In this document: positions 1 to 6,425 of the stretch, piece by piece
Layout of the letters: each line of letters begins with the position of its first letter
Numbering within the stretch: position 1 is the stretch's first letter
Source: an uncultured Caulobacterales bacterium
GTDB taxonomy: Bacteria > Pseudomonadota > Alphaproteobacteria > Caulobacterales > Caulobacteraceae
Assembly: GCA_903889785.1 (NCBI GenBank)
Contig: CAISYT010000180.1
Location: forward strand, 1 to 15,055
Direction: 5' to 3'
Length of the DNA stretch: 15,055 bases
Translations under genes and position numbers: made by a program
Notes under the pieces: generated by a model
Database searches by the model: none
Seen by the model: only the letters and a program-made list of their open reading frames with translations
What the model was told of the DNA's origin: nothing

Positions 1-690
1 CAGGGCTTTGGCGCGCCGAACTCCGCCATGCTGCGCTTCATGCCGGCAGCCGGTCAGAGCGCCACAGAAGAGGCCAAGGCCTTCGAGAGCAAACTTTCCG
101 CCCAGTATCCAGGCATTGAGTTCAAGCGCGTCGAGGTGGTTGGGCCCAAGGTGTCGGGCGAGCTGTTCGTTTCCGGCATTTGGGCGCTGGGTCTCGCTCT
201 GCTGCTGATGCTTGGCTACATCTGGTTCCGGTTCCAGCTGCAGTTCGGCTTGGGTGCCGTGGTGGCGGTGTTCCACGACATCATCTTGACGCTGGGTCTG
301 CTGAGCTTCCTGCGTATCGAGTTCTCCATGACCTCGATCGCCGCGCTGCTGACCGTGATCGGTTATTCGATGAACGAGAAGGTCATCACCTTCGACCGGC
401 TCAAGGAAAACCTACGCAAGTACAAGACCAAGCCGCTGCGCGAGATCATCGACCTGTCAGAAAATGAACGGCTGAGCCGCACCATTATCACCGGCTCGAC
501 GGCGCTGCTGGCGCTGGGCGGCTGCCTGATGTTTGGCGGGCCGGTGCTGTTCCCGTTGGTCTTCACCATGACCTTCGGCATCCTGATCGGCACCTACTCG
601 TCGGTCTATGTCGCCTTGCCGCTGATCCTGATTTGGGGTGTGCGCCGCAACGACGATGCGGCCGAACCTCTACCCGCCGCCGGTCGGTAA
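1..690 (+). CDS. secF: Protein translocase subunit SecF (C-terminal part, 5' end cut by window)
   Basis: SecF works with SecD as a proton-driven partner of the SecYEG channel, pulling proteins across or into the inner membrane. The frame is open from base 1, so the true start lies upstream and only about 229 residues are visible, against a usual 300 or so. The visible part starts at the end of the periplasmic domain and then carries hydrophobic segments typical of the RND-like SecF core. Recognisable pieces are GAVVAVFHDIILTLG, the S-M-T-S-I-A-A-L-L stretch, and GYSMNEKVITFDRLKENLRKY, the SecF version of the conserved FDR-x-x-EN cytoplasmic loop. The end also fits the family: S-R-T-I-I-T-G-S-T-A, then a G-T-Y-S-S-V-Y-V-A segment. 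secD is expected just upstream, outside the window. The next gene starts 12 bases after the stop, so co-transcription is likely. The family call is firm. Confidence 0.95.
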   Translation, partial: QGFGAPNSAMLRFMPAAGQSATEEAKAFESKLSAQYPGIEFKRVEVVGPKVSGELFVSGIWALGLALLLMLGYIWFRFQLQFGLGAVVAVFHDIILTLGLLSFLRIEFSMTSIAALLTVIGYSMNEKVITFDRLKENLRKYKTKPLREIIDLSENERLSRTIITGSTALLALGGCLMFGGPVLFPLVFTMTFGILIGTYSSVYVALPLILIWGVRRNDDAAEPLPAAGR

Positions 691-702
691 GGCCAGTCTG
701 CC

Positions 703-1059
703 GTGCGCCAGCCGCCCTCCATCGACGCCATGGGTGGCGGGGGTTTCCGCATCGGCGGCCTGCGCCGTGAAGGCTCGCTGCTGATCATCGATGACATCGT
801 GCAGTCCTGGGGCTTAAAGTCGCTGGAGTCACTCACCGCCGACGATTTCGCGCCGGTTCTTCAAGCCGCAGCCGGGACGGTGGAGTTCGTGCTGCTGGGC
901 ACAGGGCCGGTGCAGAGCCTGCCGCCGCGCTCCGTACGCGATGCCGTCGCCGCCGCTGGCCTGGGTTTCGAGTTCATGACCACCGACGCTGCGGCGCGGA
1001 CCTATAATTTGCTGGCCTCGGAAGGGCGACGCCTGGCCTGCGCCCTGATCGCGGTCTAG
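703..1059 (+). CDS. Mth938 domain-containing protein (NDUFAF3/AAMDC family)
   Basis: A 118-residue soluble protein of the Mth938-like family (formerly DUF498), which includes mitochondrial complex I assembly factor NDUFAF3 and human AAMDC. Family signs are the opening IDAMGGGGFRIGG, the R-R-E-G-S-L-L-I core strand, the LTADDFAPVL helix, the strand FVLLGTGP, and the ending T-D-A-A-A-R-T-Y-N-L-L-A-S-E-G-R-R, with almost nothing missing. No catalytic residues are known for the fold. The chosen start is GTG at 703, because family members usually have a few residues ahead of the ID-x-x-GGGGF segment; ATG at 730 would cut into it. It lies 12 bases after secF, so it is probably in the same transcript. 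The biochemical role of the bacterial protein is not established; help in building membrane complexes is an inference from NDUFAF3 and the secF linkage. Confidence 0.88.
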   Translation: MRQPPSIDAMGGGGFRIGGLRREGSLLIIDDIVQSWGLKSLESLTADDFAPVLQAAAGTVEFVLLGTGPVQSLPPRSVRDAVAAAGLGFEFMTTDAAARTYNLLASEGRRLACALIAV

Positions 1060-1118
1060 CTCTTACGGGCCAATCGTCCTACTATCGTCTCTTCGAACCG
1101 TCCGAAGGGGGCACCGGC

Positions 1119-1742
1119 ATGGCCAAGATTCTGAGCGATTTCCGTAACACCATGGTGCTGAGCGTCCTGCTCGCCCTGGTCATGATCATCGGTTACGGGA
1201 TGCACAACCCGGCCGGCTTTTCCGGCAGCTTCTACCAGGCCGTCTTTCGCTGGATTCACGTGTTCTTCGGCATCCTCTGGATCGGCATTCTGTACTATTT
1301 CAATTTCGTCCAAATCCGCAAAATGCCCGATATTCCCGCTGAGCTGAAGCCTGCGATCGGCAAGTATATCGCTCCTGAGGCACTGTTCTGGTTCCGCTGG
1401 GCGGCGCTGTTCACGGTGATCTGCGGCTTTGGCATACTTGGCCTGCGCGGCGGCGACTATGCGATGAACGTTCTGAGCTTCGGCGTCGCCGGCGGTTTTG
1501 TGAAAAACGTCGACGGTCAGTACGCCCTGATGGGCGTGGGTGTTTACCTGGCTCTGATCATGTTCCTGAACGTCTGGGGCATCATCTGGCCGAACCAGAA
1601 GCGTGCCCTGGGCATTGTGGAGGCTGACGCCGAGACCAAGGCCAAGTCCGCCCGCATCGCCATGCTGGCTTCGCGTACCAACCTGCTCCTGTCGCTGCCT
1701 ATGCTCACCGCCATGACCATGCAGCAGACCCTGTTCGGCTGA
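1119..1742 (+). CDS. Urate hydroxylase PuuD-like membrane protein (no cytochrome c domain)
   Basis: A 207-residue integral membrane protein resembling the N-terminal membrane domain of the PuuD/Urate_ox_N family. I see about five hydrophobic segments, near residues 12-28, 45-64, 91-109, 137-157 and 188-205. Family-like signatures are WIHVFFGILWIG (His47), YYFNFVQ, ALFWFRWAALF, MFLNVWGIIWPNQK and RTNLLLSLPMLTAM. Full PuuD proteins are about twice as long and end in a cytochrome c domain with a CxxCH haem site. Nothing like that is present here, so urate oxidation should not be assumed. His47 could be a haem ligand, but that is inference. The start is ATG 1119 with a strong Shine-Dalgarno AGGGGG at 1106-1111, seven bases away. 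An inverted repeat (CTTCG-N7-CGAAG, 1091-1107) overlaps the start of that ribosome site. The gene follows the Mth938 gene by 59 bases and the next gene by only 6. Confidence 0.75.
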   Translation: MAKILSDFRNTMVLSVLLALVMIIGYGMHNPAGFSGSFYQAVFRWIHVFFGILWIGILYYFNFVQIRKMPDIPAELKPAIGKYIAPEALFWFRWAALFTVICGFGILGLRGGDYAMNVLSFGVAGGFVKNVDGQYALMGVGVYLALIMFLNVWGIIWPNQKRALGIVEADAETKAKSARIAMLASRTNLLLSLPMLTAMTMQQTLFG

Positions 1743-1748
1743 TCCCGG

Positions 1749-2306
1749 TTGACTGACGAGACGGCCCCGCCGGCTGAGGACCTCGACGCCCTCATCCGGC
1801 GGGTCGACAACGACCGCTGGCTTGCCACCCGCTTCGTCGCGGATCCAGAGCAGCGCGCTGACCTAATTGCGCTTTATGCTTTCGACTATGAACTGGCGCG
1901 GGCGGGGCGGGTGACTTCCACGCCCTTGCTCGCTGAAATCCGCCTGACGTGGTGGCGCGAGGCACTGGACGAAGTCTATGGCGGTGATCCTGTGCGCTAT
2001 CACCCGGCGGTGGCGGCCCTGGCGCAAGCCATTCAGCGCCGTAATTTGCCGCGCGAGCTGCTGGAAGCCATGATCGACAGCCGCATCGATGAGCTGGAAT
2101 CGGGTCCGGTGGCCAGCAAAGCCGAGAGCCCCGTGGTGCATGCCGCGGCCCTGTTACTGGACCCTGCCACGCCACCACACTTCACGGCCAGCCAGCTTTC
2201 TGCTGATGCCTTCCCGGCGGTATTACCGCTAGCGATTGGGCACATACGCAATCCCGTGCTGAAACGGCTCAGACTGGTTTGGTCGGTTGCGACGGGGCGG
2301 ATCTAG
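1749..2306 (+). CDS. Squalene/phytoene synthase family protein (short, probably non-catalytic, NDUFAF6-like)
   Basis: A 185-residue member of the squalene/phytoene synthase superfamily, in the branch related to complex I assembly factor NDUFAF6. It shows DRWLATRFV, the L-I-A-L-Y-A-F-D-Y-E-L-A-R helix (residues 39-51), the hallmark RLTWWREALDEVY (65-77), HPAVAAL, and SRIDELE. Real synthases use two Asp-rich DxxxD motifs to bind prenyl diphosphate through magnesium. I see no intact copy of either, and the protein is much shorter than the 270-300 residues of true enzymes, with the second half compressed to an ending LRLVWSVATGRI. Carotenoid or hopanoid synthesis is therefore unlikely. The start is TTG 1749: an in-frame stop, that of the preceding gene, lies at 1740-1742, and no ATG or GTG occurs in frame before the conserved region. 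The gap of 6 bases suggests translational coupling. It ends facing trmFO. Confidence 0.78.
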   Translation: MTDETAPPAEDLDALIRRVDNDRWLATRFVADPEQRADLIALYAFDYELARAGRVTSTPLLAEIRLTWWREALDEVYGGDPVRYHPAVAALAQAIQRRNLPRELLEAMIDSRIDELESGPVASKAESPVVHAAALLLDPATPPHFTASQLSADAFPAVLPLAIGHIRNPVLKRLRLVWSVATGRI

Positions 2307-2361
2307 AACCGGTTATTGGGCTATCCCGCTCGGCCTGATCCCGAAGGCTCATTAGCGGCCA

Positions 2362-3738
2362 TCAGCCTGCCAGCCAGCCGTCCAAATCCTGCAATGCCCG
2401 CAGACTCATCAAGCGCTTCTTGGCCCGGCCGCGCATCTTGAGCGGGATCGTCTTGCCGTCCGCATCCTTGCGTGGAGTCTCCATCGGCGGCAGCAGGCCG
2501 TAGTTGATATTCATGGGCTGGAAGCTTCCACCATTGAGTAGGTGGCCGCCGGTAATGTGGTCGACCAGGGCACCAAGGGCGGTTGTGGGGCCAGGGACCT
2601 CCAGATCGCCACCGAGCGCCTGGGCCGCAGCCAACCGGCCCGCCAGCAGGCCAATCGCGGCGCTCTCGACATAGCCCTCCACGCCCGTGACCTGACCGGC
2701 GAAGCGCATTCGCGGTGCCGCTTTCAACCGGAGCTGGCGGTCGAGCAGCTTGGGGCTGTTGAGGAAGGTGTTGCGGTGCAGCCCGCCAAGCCTTGCGAAT
2801 TGAGCGTCCTTCAGACCCGGAATCATGCGGAACACATCAGACTGCGCCCCGTGCTTCAGCTTGGTCTGGAAGCCCACCATGTTCCACAGCCTGCCGAGCG
2901 CATTATCCTGCCGTAGTTGCACGATGGCATGGGCCTTGACGGTCGGGTAGCGTGGATTGGTCAGGCCAACCGGCTTCATCGGTCCATGGCGCAGGGTCTC
3001 GCGGCCGCGCTCAGCCATGACCTCGATCGGCAAACAGCCGTCGAAATAGGGGACGTTCTCCCAGTCTTTGAATTCGGCCTTTGGTCCGGCCAGTAGGGCG
3101 TCGATGAAGCCCTCGTACTGCTCGCGGTCCATCGGGCAGTTGATGTAGGCGGCGGCGTCGCCGCTCGGGCCGACCTTGTCGTAGCGTGACTGCCGCCAGG
3201 CCACGCCCATGTCGATGCTTTCCAGATGCACGATCGGGGCGATAGCATCGAAGAAGGATAGCGAGCCTTCGCCCGTCAGTGCTGCAATCGCCTCAGCCAT
3301 GGACGGAGAGGTGAGGGGCCCAGTGGCGACGATCACATTGTCCCACTCTGCAGGGGGCAGGCCGGCCACTTCACGTCGATCGATTGTGATGTTCGGATGC
3401 GCCATCAGTTGCGCTGTCACCGCCGCCGCGAAGCCGTCGCGGTCCACCGCCAGGGCAGAACCGGCCGGCACCTGATGGGCGTCGCCGGCGCTCATGATGA
3501 TAGAGCCGCATTTTCGCATTTCGGCGTGCAATAGGCCGACTGCGTTACCTTCCCAGTCGTCGCTGCGGAAAGAATTGGAGCAGACCAGCTCGGCGAGGCT
3601 GTCAGTCTGGTGGGCGTCTGTGCCGCGTACCGGGCGCATCTCGTGCAGAATGACGCAAGCGCCGGCCTGCGCCGCCTGCCAGGCGGCTTCCGAACCGGCC
3701 AGTCCGCCGCCGATAATATGGATAGGGTGGCTGATCAT
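2362..3738 (-). CDS. trmFO: Methylenetetrahydrofolate--tRNA-(uracil(54)-C5)-methyltransferase TrmFO
   Basis: TrmFO makes ribothymidine at position 54 in the T-loop of tRNAs, using methylene-tetrahydrofolate as carbon donor and FADH2 as reductant. The 458-residue protein begins with an FAD-binding Rossmann motif IIGGGLAGSEAAW (residues 8-20), followed by LHEMRP (31-36). The catalytic region has CSNSFRSDD with Cys53, matching the essential Cys53 of the Bacillus enzyme. The second conserved cysteine is Cys235 in DGCLPIEVMAERG. Other family blocks are YINCPMDREQY (198-208), GLTNPRY and the C-terminal NYGLLPP. Length is normal for the family (430-470). The start is ATG 3736-3738 on the minus strand, two codons ahead of the Rossmann strand. 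It is a single gene, divergent from the membrane-protein gene at 3855 and convergent with the squalene-synthase-like gene. Confidence 0.97.
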   Translation of the reverse strand: MISHPIHIIGGGLAGSEAAWQAAQAGACVILHEMRPVRGTDAHQTDSLAELVCSNSFRSDDWEGNAVGLLHAEMRKCGSIIMSAGDAHQVPAGSALAVDRDGFAAAVTAQLMAHPNITIDRREVAGLPPAEWDNVIVATGPLTSPSMAEAIAALTGEGSLSFFDAIAPIVHLESIDMGVAWRQSRYDKVGPSGDAAAYINCPMDREQYEGFIDALLAGPKAEFKDWENVPYFDGCLPIEVMAERGRETLRHGPMKPVGLTNPRYPTVKAHAIVQLRQDNALGRLWNMVGFQTKLKHGAQSDVFRMIPGLKDAQFARLGGLHRNTFLNSPKLLDRQLRLKAAPRMRFAGQVTGVEGYVESAAIGLLAGRLAAAQALGGDLEVPGPTTALGALVDHITGGHLLNGGSFQPMNINYGLLPPMETPRKDADGKTIPLKMRGRAKKRLMSLRALQDLDGWLAG

Positions 3739-3775
3739 GGGCCTCGTCTAAACCTAATGGGCAGCAGATAAAATC

Positions 3776-3804
3776 CTGACGTGACCGACTGCGCGCGTCA
3801 TAGT
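3776..3804 (+). promoter_or_regulatory. Putative sigma70-type promoter with palindrome over the -10
   Basis: A -35-like CTGACG (3776-3781) and a -10-like CATAGT (3799-3804) are separated by exactly 17 bases. This matches the TTGAC(G/A) and TATAAT type boxes at 5/6 and 4/6 positions. It points at the membrane-protein gene starting at 3855 and predicts transcription from about 3811. The -10 sits inside the perfect inverted repeat CGTCA-TAG-TGACG (3796-3808), which could be an operator. The call rests on sequence likeness only. Confidence 0.4.
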
Positions 3805-3854
3805 GACGTTAAGTGAGTCACAGTCCATGCGGAGCTGTGCGTTTGGAGTTTGAA

Positions 3855-4754
3855 ATGGCCGCATTTTCGCCGATCGATGCCGCCCTGGAAGGGTTTCGAC
3901 TGACCCGCGACCGGCCCGGTTCGGTACTGGCCTGGGCGGCTATTTTTGCCATCACCATCATCATCGCCGCGATGTTGATCGTGACGGGCTTCGCGCCGCG
4001 GATCAGCGGGTCGATGGGCACCCTCAATACCGAAGACTCAGCGGCCATGATGCGCGCGCTGCTCAACCTGGCACCCGCGCTTCTAGCGCTCCTGGCGGTC
4101 TGGGTCGGGCTGTCGGGCGTCATCGGGGCGGCGATCTACCGCGAGGTGCTGCATCCCACCGACAGCCGCATGGCCTATCTGCGCCTGAATAAGGACGAGG
4201 GCCGCCAGGTTGGTGCCCTGTTCACCCTGCTGTTCGCTGCCATGGTGTTCAGTACCGGCGTGAACCTTCTGCTGATCCTGCCACTGCGCCTATTGCTGGC
4301 TTTGGCGGGGAAGGGGCCTACGGCCTTTATCGGCGATACCGTAGTTCTGGCCTTGAATGTCTGGTTCGGGGTACGGCTATCGCTGTTGCCGGCCATGACC
4401 TTTGCCACGCACAAGATCGATGTGGTCGCCGCTTGGCGCCTCACCAGCGGCCAGTTCTGGCGGATTTTCGGCACGCTCCTGCTGTCCTTCATCTTCGCGA
4501 CCATGGTCTATTTCCTGATCCTGATCGTTGCCGTGGCGATGTCTGTGCTCGTGGCAGGCGGCGACATGGGGGTGCTGGCTCACCTGAAAAACCCTCAGGT
4601 TGGAATGCCGGCCCAGGCCTATGCCGCTGTGTCGCTCTACGCGATCATAACCCTGCTGATCCCGGTGCTGGCCATGGTGATTATCCAGGCCCCGACGACA
4701 GTGGCCTATCGCGCACTGGCCAGCGGTCCCGATGCCGGGGCGGCGGATATCTAA
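3855..4754 (+). CDS. Integral membrane protein of unknown function
   Basis: A 299-residue hydrophobic protein with about six membrane segments, near residues 23-45, 72-95, 120-143, 160-180, 204-232 and 258-280. It opens with a short amphipathic stretch, FSPIDAALEGFRLTRDRPG. Between the middle segments is A-A-W-R-L-T-S-G-Q-F-W-R-I-F-G-T-L-L-L (192-210), a pattern seen in several uncharacterised membrane families loosely related to the glycerophosphodiester phosphodiesterase membrane domain. I cannot name a function. The start is ATG 3855, preceded by GGAG at 3845-3848 with six bases between. The frame is open further up to a GTG at 3813, but that lies at the predicted transcription start and lacks a ribosome site. 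The gene stands alone: trmFO runs away from it and ogt converges on its end with a 39-base gap. Confidence 0.8.
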   Translation: MAAFSPIDAALEGFRLTRDRPGSVLAWAAIFAITIIIAAMLIVTGFAPRISGSMGTLNTEDSAAMMRALLNLAPALLALLAVWVGLSGVIGAAIYREVLHPTDSRMAYLRLNKDEGRQVGALFTLLFAAMVFSTGVNLLLILPLRLLLALAGKGPTAFIGDTVVLALNVWFGVRLSLLPAMTFATHKIDVVAAWRLTSGQFWRIFGTLLLSFIFATMVYFLILIVAVAMSVLVAGGDMGVLAHLKNPQVGMPAQAYAAVSLYAIITLLIPVLAMVIIQAPTTVAYRALASGPDAGAADI

Positions 4755-4793
4755 TCTGAGTGCGCCGCGCGCCGGTCCGGGACCTAGGGCGGC

Positions 4794-5345
4794 TCAGAAC
4801 CTTATTGGACTGAAGGGGCCAGACGAAATACGTCCTGCATAACCTGTGGCGGGGCGTTCATGCTCCAGAAGCCAGGCCTTTCGCGCCATGCCGCCTGCAT
4901 AGCCGGACAGCGCGCCATTGGCACCGATCACGCGATGGCAGGGCACGACGATGGAGACGGGGTTCGAGCCATTGGCTAGGCCCACGGCGCGGCTGGCGTT
5001 GGGTTTGCCCACCCGTGCTGCCAAGGCCCCATAGCTGAGGGTTGTCCCAGCGGGGATGCTGCGCAGGGCACTCCAAACAGCGCGCTGGAAATCGGTGCCG
5101 CCGGCGATCGTGGGCAGCCAATCGATCGCCGCCAAGTCTCCGGCGAAATAGGCGTCTAGTGCCTGTGTTACTGTGGTCGGGGCTTGGCCTTCGCTGAGCC
5201 GAACCTCGCCATAGTGCCGCGCCAGCAGCCGGTGCATCCGAGGTTCACAGTCCTGGAAATCCAAGGCACGCAGGGCCCCGTCCTCGTCGGTGACGATCAG
5301 CAGGGTGGCCAGCGGAAAAGCGCGCCGATCAAGCTGTAATATCAT
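4794..5345 (-). CDS. ogt: Methylated-DNA--[protein]-cysteine S-methyltransferase
   Basis: This suicide enzyme repairs O6-methylguanine and O4-methylthymine by moving the alkyl group to its own cysteine. The 183-residue protein has the full C-terminal active domain: TDFQRAVWSALRSIPAG (84-100), the SYGALAARVGKPNASRAVG segment (104-122) with the helix-turn-helix and arginine finger, ANGSNP, the acceptor motif VVPCHRVIG with Cys136, and GYAGGMARKAWLLEHE (148-163). The N-terminal ribonuclease-H-like domain is also present (1-75). Length and architecture match Ogt/MGMT; an Ada activator domain is absent. The start chosen is ATG 5343-5345 because it gives the usual opening M-x-L-x-L-D-R. The frame stays open upstream to 5477 but those residues look unlike any Ogt and include the 20-bp tandem duplication. 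No good ribosome site is visible before 5345. Confidence 0.93.
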   Translation of the reverse strand: MILQLDRRAFPLATLLIVTDEDGALRALDFQDCEPRMHRLLARHYGEVRLSEGQAPTTVTQALDAYFAGDLAAIDWLPTIAGGTDFQRAVWSALRSIPAGTTLSYGALAARVGKPNASRAVGLANGSNPVSIVVPCHRVIGANGALSGYAGGMARKAWLLEHERPATGYAGRISSGPFSPIRF

Positions 5346-5703
5346 GGTTGTAAGATAACCGACCCGCTCTGGAATGTCTGGCAGTTTTCGGCCCTGGTTG
5401 TGCCGGGTTTCGAGTCTGAGGTTTGTAGATCTGACCGCCACATTCTGATCCAGCCATAGTCTGGCTGATCCAGCCATAGTCTGGCTGGCTCTTGGCGTGG
5501 CGACGATCAGCCTTCTCGATACGCCCTAGATTAAGGCTTCTGTCGCACGTTGAGCCATGGCCGGCGGTGCCGCCTGAAACTTACCTGGCCTTGCGGTCCT
5601 GAAATCCGCAACTCGCCTGGTTTTCGACGCATTGCGGTCGCATCGGGCACACTATAGGTTCCCGGCAATCCCGGGGGGTCCCCAGTGGCGGAGCGTAGGG
5701 TTC
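5346..5703. other. Divergent intergenic region between ogt and the TPR gene (358 bp)
   Basis: No convincing gene lies here. The segment must hold the promoters of both ogt (-) and the TPR-bamB-der cluster (+). It contains the tandem repeat at 5445-5484. A short interrupted dyad GGTT-N7-AACC (5347-5361) sits right at the ogt start. A CTAGATTA box (5526-5533) is a partial match to the Caulobacter -10 element GCTANAWC, and CACTATAGG occurs at 5650-5658. None of these has a well-placed -35 partner, so I do not call a promoter. Confidence 0.5.
5445..5484. repeat. Two-copy 20-bp perfect tandem repeat
   Basis: The unit CTGATCCAGCCATAGTCTGG occurs twice back to back (5445-5464 and 5465-5484), followed by the first three bases of a third copy. 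Each unit contains CAGCC near its middle and the junction supplies GGCTG, so each copy can fold; after the second copy the arms CCAGCC (5470-5475) and GGCTGG (5483-5488) form a perfect 6-bp stem with a 7-base loop. It lies about 100 bases upstream of ogt and 220 bases upstream of the TPR gene. Confidence 0.9.
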
Positions 5704-6417
5704 GTGGTCGATCTGTTTGATGAAGTCGAGGAGCAACTGCGCTCCGAACGCTACGCGGCCATGGCCGCCAAGGCGGTTCCTTACGGCATCGGTGCCCTGG
5801 CTCTGGCTCTAGCCGTCGCGCTCGGCCTGTGGGGCTGGCAAGCTTACCAGAAAAAGCAGACCGACAAGGCCTCAGACGCCTACTACGCGGCCATGATGGA
5901 CCGCGACACCAACCAGGCGGCCAAGTCGCTAGTCGAGTTCAAGGCGATCGCCGCCACGGGTCCTAAGGCCTATCGCGCCCTGGCCCTGATGCAGCTTGGA
6001 GCCGCCGAACTCGACAAGAACGACGCCAAGGCCGCCGCTGCGAATTTCGACGCCGCCGCTGCCATCGGTGCCGACTTAATGATTACCGACGCGGCCCGCC
6101 TCAAATCCGCCTTCGCCCTGATGGATACGGCTTCCTATGCCGACACAGAGGCCAAGTTGAAACTGCTCGCCGGGGATGATCGACCCTATCGCACCGTCGC
6201 CAAGGAGGGCCTGGCCTTTGCCAAGCTGCAGTCCGGCGACATGGCTGGCGCACGCTCGGCCTTCAGTGCCCTGACCCTGGCTCTCGACGCATCGCCCGAA
6301 ATGCAGGACCGCGCCCGCCGCATTCTTCAGCTTATTGACGACGGTACGGCCAAGTCGCTTCCTGCCGCGGCCAAGGCCGCCGCCATGCCGGTTTTGCCGC
6401 AGGCACCGGCCCCTTGA
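5704..6417 (+). CDS. YfgM-like tetratricopeptide membrane protein
   Basis: A 237-residue protein with a short cytosolic head VVDLFDEVEEQLRSERY, one membrane anchor (residues about 25-46, GIGALALALAVALGLWGW) and a periplasmic, alanine-rich helical domain that looks like TPR repeats (60-210). This is the layout of E. coli YfgM, a partner of SecYEG and periplasmic chaperones. The tail after 215 is low-complexity Ala/Pro. The chosen start is GTG 5704, which yields the conserved head; a GGAG lies at 5690-5693, ten bases upstream. The open frame extends to 5632 but those residues look non-coding. The next gene, bamB, begins at or within nine bases of the stop, so the two are almost certainly co-transcribed. 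The order TPR protein, bamB, der matches yfgM-bamB-der of E. coli, which supports the assignment better than sequence likeness alone. Confidence 0.85.
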   Translation: MVDLFDEVEEQLRSERYAAMAAKAVPYGIGALALALAVALGLWGWQAYQKKQTDKASDAYYAAMMDRDTNQAAKSLVEFKAIAATGPKAYRALALMQLGAAELDKNDAKAAAANFDAAAAIGADLMITDAARLKSAFALMDTASYADTEAKLKLLAGDDRPYRTVAKEGLAFAKLQSGDMAGARSAFSALTLALDASPEMQDRARRILQLIDDGTAKSLPAAAKAAAMPVLPQAPAP

Positions 6418-6425
6418 GCCGCTCA

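Noticed and set aside
1091..1107. CTTCG-N7-CGAAG dyad before the PuuD-like gene as an attenuator
   Set aside because: The stem is only five base pairs. It overlaps the ribosome site, which is suggestive, but there is no further support, so it is only mentioned in the gene entry.
1792..2178. A 128-codon minus-strand frame opposite the squalene-synthase-like gene
   Set aside because: Its composition is low-complexity Pro/Arg/Ala, and the plus-strand protein here has clear family motifs.
4962..4976. A T-arm-like sequence GGGGTTCGAGCC that might suggest a tRNA
   Set aside because: It falls within ogt, and no cloverleaf with matching acceptor and anticodon arms can be drawn around it.
5346..5477. 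Longer Ogt product starting at 5477
   Set aside because: The added residues come from intergenic-looking sequence that includes the tandem repeat and are not like any Ogt N terminus.
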